Source: Bifidobacteriaceae bacterium (lineage in GTDB: Bacteria > Actinomycetota > Actinomycetes > Actinomycetales > WQXJ01). From it: a stretch of DNA of 7,726 bases. The translations under genes and the position numbers were made by a program. The notes under the pieces were generated by a model that was not told where the DNA came from, did no database searches, and was given only the letters and a program-made list of their open reading frames with translations. The number at the start of each line of letters is the position of its first letter. Position 1 is the stretch's first letter. Positions 5,708-7,726 of this stretch are shown here, piece after piece. The DNA lies in NCBI GenBank assembly GCA_031278675.1, contig JAITJY010000220.1:1-7726 (forward strand), read 5' to 3'.

Positions 5708-6036
5708 GCCTGCGGGCGAAGCGTAGGAAACACACGAAGCGGGTACGCGACACCGGCCCGGACACGATGCCGCGGCGCCGGGACGCACCGGCCCGCACAC
5801 GATGCCGACCCGGACGCGGTGCGGCGGCGCCGGGACGCACCGGCCCGGACACGATGCCGCGGCGCCGGGACGCACCGGTTCGGGCGCGGTGGGGCGTCGG
5901 TCTGGACGCGGTGCGGCGGCGCCGGGCGGGCGGATCAGCGCAGCTCTCAGGAAGTTGCCAGGACGCTTGGATTGCTTCCCCAGCCGGGTGTGTCACAGTC
6001 CTTCTAGCCGAGTCCCCGAGGAAAGGGCCGAAGACC
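5708..6036. other. Repeat-bearing intergenic region upstream of the efflux genes
   Basis: About 330 bp have no credible gene. The adaptor reading frame is open upstream to 5596, but that extension is Arg/Pro-rich translation of the GC repeats. A second repeat cluster fills 5751-5926. From 5927 to 6036 the DNA is less repetitive and should contain the promoter for the adaptor gene, though no clear -35/-10 pair was found. A gaggaaaggg ribosome binding site region (about 6018-6027) precedes the ATG at 6037. Confidence 0.65.
5751..5926. repeat. GC-rich interspersed direct-repeat cluster
   Basis: A perfect 41-bp repeat occurs at 5751-5791 and 5838-5878, starting caccggcccggacacgatgc and ending ggacgcaccgg. 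A second perfect 23-bp repeat, ggacgcggtgcggcggcgcc plus ggg, occurs at 5812-5834 and 5904-5926. The two alternate, with the first shifted by 87 bp and the second by 92 bp, so the cluster looks like a diverged duplication of an about 90-bp composite unit. A further partial copy (gcacacgatgccg) is at 5795-5807. The cores contain gcggcgccg, which can self-pair. There is no coding signal. Confidence 0.85.
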
Positions 6037-7377
6037 ATGTCTAAACGTATCCCCCGGCAAAAGCCGAGCGGTGGCTCCGCCGCGCCACGCCGCCGCCCAG
6101 GGCGGCCCCGCCGCTGGTGGCCGCTCTGGGTAGCGGGCGCAGTAGTGCTGGCACTGACCGCCGGTTTCTCCGGCTACTGGTTTATTTGGCGCACGCCCAG
6201 CGCCGCTGGGGAAACAATCACGCAGACGGCGACGGCCGCCTTGCAGACGCTCGACAAATCGGTGACGGCGAGCGGCACAATCACGCAAGCGGTCAACGAA
6301 TCGGTCGCCTTCGCTGCCAAGGGCACCGTCTTGACGGTCGATGTCGCCGAAGGCGACTTGGTTGAAGAAGGCCAGGTGCTGGCCACCATCGACACACTCC
6401 AATTGAACGCTGACCTGCTGGACGCCAAGGCCACGCTGGCGCAAGCGGAGCGCACGCTAGCTTCGGCTGAAGCCGCGGCAGACGGCTCGGACGCATCTGA
6501 TGCCACGATCGCAGCCGCGCAGGCCCGAGTTGAAATAGCGCAGGTCGCGGCCGATGAGGCGGAAGGCAATCTCTCGAACGCGGTCTTGACCGCGCCCGCC
6601 GCCGGCCAGATTACCTCGGTCGCAGTGGCCGTAGGCGATTCGGTCGGATCATCTACCAGCGGTTCTACCGGTTCTATGGCAGGTACCGGCTCCGCCGGCG
6701 GCGCCATGCCCACCAGTTCGAACACCTCCAGCTCCGGCGCAGCCTTCACCATTGTGGGCACGCAAGACTGGTCCATCAGCCTGACAGTGGCTGATTCGGA
6801 CCTCGCTCTGCTCAGTGTTGGTGGCCAGGCCGAGATCACCCTAGATGGCGTAGCGGACACACTGTTCGGCACCATCACATCCCTCGGCAAGGTTGCCTCC
6901 ACCTCTGGTGGCAGCGCCAGCTTCCCGGTCGAAGTCCAGATCACCGGCACAGCCGAAGGCCTCTACGACGGGCTGAGCGCAGAAGTTGCGCTGATCTACG
7001 AACGCCGTCTCGACGTACTGACCATCCCGATCTCTGCGGTGGTCACGGAGGACGGCGTCTCCTATGTGGACAAGTTGGTAGACGGTGTGGCCACCAGGAC
7101 TGAGGTGACGCTAGGAGAAACGGTCGGCTCCGTGGTGGAGATCACCGCCGGTCTAGCCGAAGGCGACGAGGTCCAGATCACTGTGACCGTCTCCCAGACC
7201 GGCTCCGGGACGGAACAAGGCACGCAGGGAGAGTTCACCTTCGAGCTGCCCGGCGGCCAAGGCGGCCAAGGCGGCCAGTTCCAGATGCCGGAAGGCGGCG
7301 GCTTCGGCGGCGAGTTCGGTGGCGGCGCCCCCGGCGGTGGCCAATTCCCCGGAGCGCCAGGTGGCTCCAATGGCTAG
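6037..7377 (+). CDS. HlyD/MacA-like adaptor subunit of an ABC efflux system
   Basis: The 446-residue product is a membrane-anchored adaptor for a MacB-type transporter, comparable to YknX in Gram-positives. Domains in order are a basic Arg/Pro-rich cytoplasmic N-terminus (1-27) and one transmembrane helix (about 28-50). A first lipoyl-like half follows (AAKGTVLTVDVAEGDLVEEG, 93-112), then an Ala/Glu-rich coiled-coil hairpin (about 123-182). The second lipoyl half is APAAGQITSVAVAVGDSV (186-203). Then come a Ser/Gly/Thr low-complexity insert (204-234), a beta-barrel (about 236-320), a membrane-proximal domain (about 325-385), and a Gly/Gln/Pro-rich tail (405-446) with GGQGG and GGGFGGEFGGG. 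The start ATG 6037 follows a gaggaaaggg stretch; in-frame upstream extension to 5596 is repeat-derived. The stop overlaps the ATPase start by 8 bp, so translation is probably coupled. The exported substrate is unknown. Confidence 0.9.
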   Translation: MSKRIPRQKPSGGSAAPRRRPGRPRRWWPLWVAGAVVLALTAGFSGYWFIWRTPSAAGETITQTATAALQTLDKSVTASGTITQAVNESVAFAAKGTVLTVDVAEGDLVEEGQVLATIDTLQLNADLLDAKATLAQAERTLASAEAAADGSDASDATIAAAQARVEIAQVAADEAEGNLSNAVLTAPAAGQITSVAVAVGDSVGSSTSGSTGSMAGTGSAGGAMPTSSNTSSSGAAFTIVGTQDWSISLTVADSDLALLSVGGQAEITLDGVADTLFGTITSLGKVASTSGGSASFPVEVQITGTAEGLYDGLSAEVALIYERRLDVLTIPISAVVTEDGVSYVDKLVDGVATRTEVTLGETVGSVVEITAGLAEGDEVQITVTVSQTGSGTEQGTQGEFTFELPGGQGGQGGQFQMPEGGGFGGEFGGGAPGGGQFPGAPGGSNG

Positions 7378-7726
7378 CGCACCCACCTTGCTGCGCATGG
7401 ACGGCGTGCGCAAGACGTACACCTCTGGCGATATTGAATTCGAGGCCCTCCACGGTGTCTCACTCGACATTGAACAAGGCGAATATGTCGCTGTGGTCGG
7501 GCCGTCCGGGTCCGGCAAATCAACCCTGATGAACATCCTCGGTTGTCTGGATGTGGCCACCCAGGGCAGCTACGACATAGCGGGCGAAGCCGTCGAGGAC
7601 ATGGATGAAGTTGAACTCGCCGGAATCCGTGGCCGCCGGAGCGGGTGCGTGTTCCAGCAGTTCACCCTGCTGCCTTCGATGTCGGCGTGGCGCACCGTCG
7701 AGTTGCCGCTGTCCGACGCCGGCGTC
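7370..7726 (+). CDS. MacB-type ABC transporter ATP-binding protein (N-terminal part, runs off window end)
   Basis: The first 119 codons are visible. The product is a cytoplasmic ATPase that powers an exporter working with the adjacent adaptor. The aromatic A-loop residue is Tyr17 in VRKTY, followed by the LolD/MacB-like EALHGVSLDIEQGEYVAVVG (25-44). Walker A is GPSGSGKST (44-52), then LMNILGCLD (53-61). The Q-loop is VFQQFTLLP (94-102) with Gln96, followed by TVELPL (109-114). MacB-family proteins usually have GFVFQSFNLLP here, so the match is close. Signature, Walker B and any permease domain lie beyond the window. It could be an ATPase-only subunit (YknY-like) with a separate permease, or a fused MacB. 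ATG 7370-7372 overlaps the adaptor stop by 8 bp and was chosen from the family alignment. Confidence 0.93.
   Translation, partial: MASAPTLLRMDGVRKTYTSGDIEFEALHGVSLDIEQGEYVAVVGPSGSGKSTLMNILGCLDVATQGSYDIAGEAVEDMDEVELAGIRGRRSGCVFQQFTLLPSMSAWRTVELPLSDAGV

Noticed and set aside
5596..6036. In-frame 147-codon upstream extension of the adaptor gene
   Set aside because: It is Arg/Pro-rich translation of GC-rich repeats, overlaps the DprA-coupled ORF, and precedes a better start at 6037 with a ribosome binding site and a normal adaptor N-terminus.
5616..6038. 140-codon minus-strand frame over the second repeat cluster
   Set aside because: Arg/Pro/Gly-rich low-complexity translation of repeats, antisense to the upstream region of the adaptor gene, with no family signature.

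Overview
The window looks like chromosomal DNA from a high-G+C Gram-positive bacterium (Actinomycetota). Codons mostly end in G or C, GTG starts occur, and the best-matching families are typical of that group: a 2,5-diketogluconate-reductase-like aldo/keto reductase, an actinobacterial-style DprA variant, and a MacA/MacB-like pair with a Gly-rich adaptor tail. The genus cannot be read from the sequence. All calls rest on motif recognition by eye; no search was run.

Layout. Positions 1-241 (minus) hold the start of a lipoprotein substrate-binding protein of an ABC transporter. Its upstream region (242-739) has no intact gene. It contains a strong 15-bp-arm inverted repeat, two smaller hairpins, a 12-bp tandem duplication and a possible remnant of an HTH-type regulator. 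Positions 740-2194 (minus) are a two-gene operon: a YcaC-like isochorismatase-family hydrolase followed 15 nt later by an aldo/keto reductase. Positions 2195-2592 are mostly non-coding and carry a 53-bp tandem repeat array. Positions 2593-4104 (minus) encode a full-length class I acetyl-CoA hydrolase/CoA-transferase of the succinyl/propionyl-CoA type.

The 405-bp gap at 4105-4509 separates the minus-strand block from the plus-strand block and contains a perfect 14-bp palindrome. On the plus strand, 4510-5448 encodes a DprA/Smf-like DNA-processing protein. A small ORF that appears broken by a 1-nt frameshift (5445-5707) overlaps it through a GTGA start/stop junction. A second GC-rich repeat cluster follows (5751-5926). 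Then come a membrane-anchored HlyD/MacA-like adaptor (6037-7377) and, overlapping it by 8 bp, the ATPase of a MacB-type ABC exporter that runs off the window end.

Functional reading. There are three or four unrelated modules: solute uptake, small-molecule/CoA metabolism, a DNA-processing or defence-like pair, and an efflux system. They are separated by repeat-rich spacers. The least explained parts are the DprA variant with its small disrupted partner, the two repeat arrays, and the structured leader of the lipoprotein gene.
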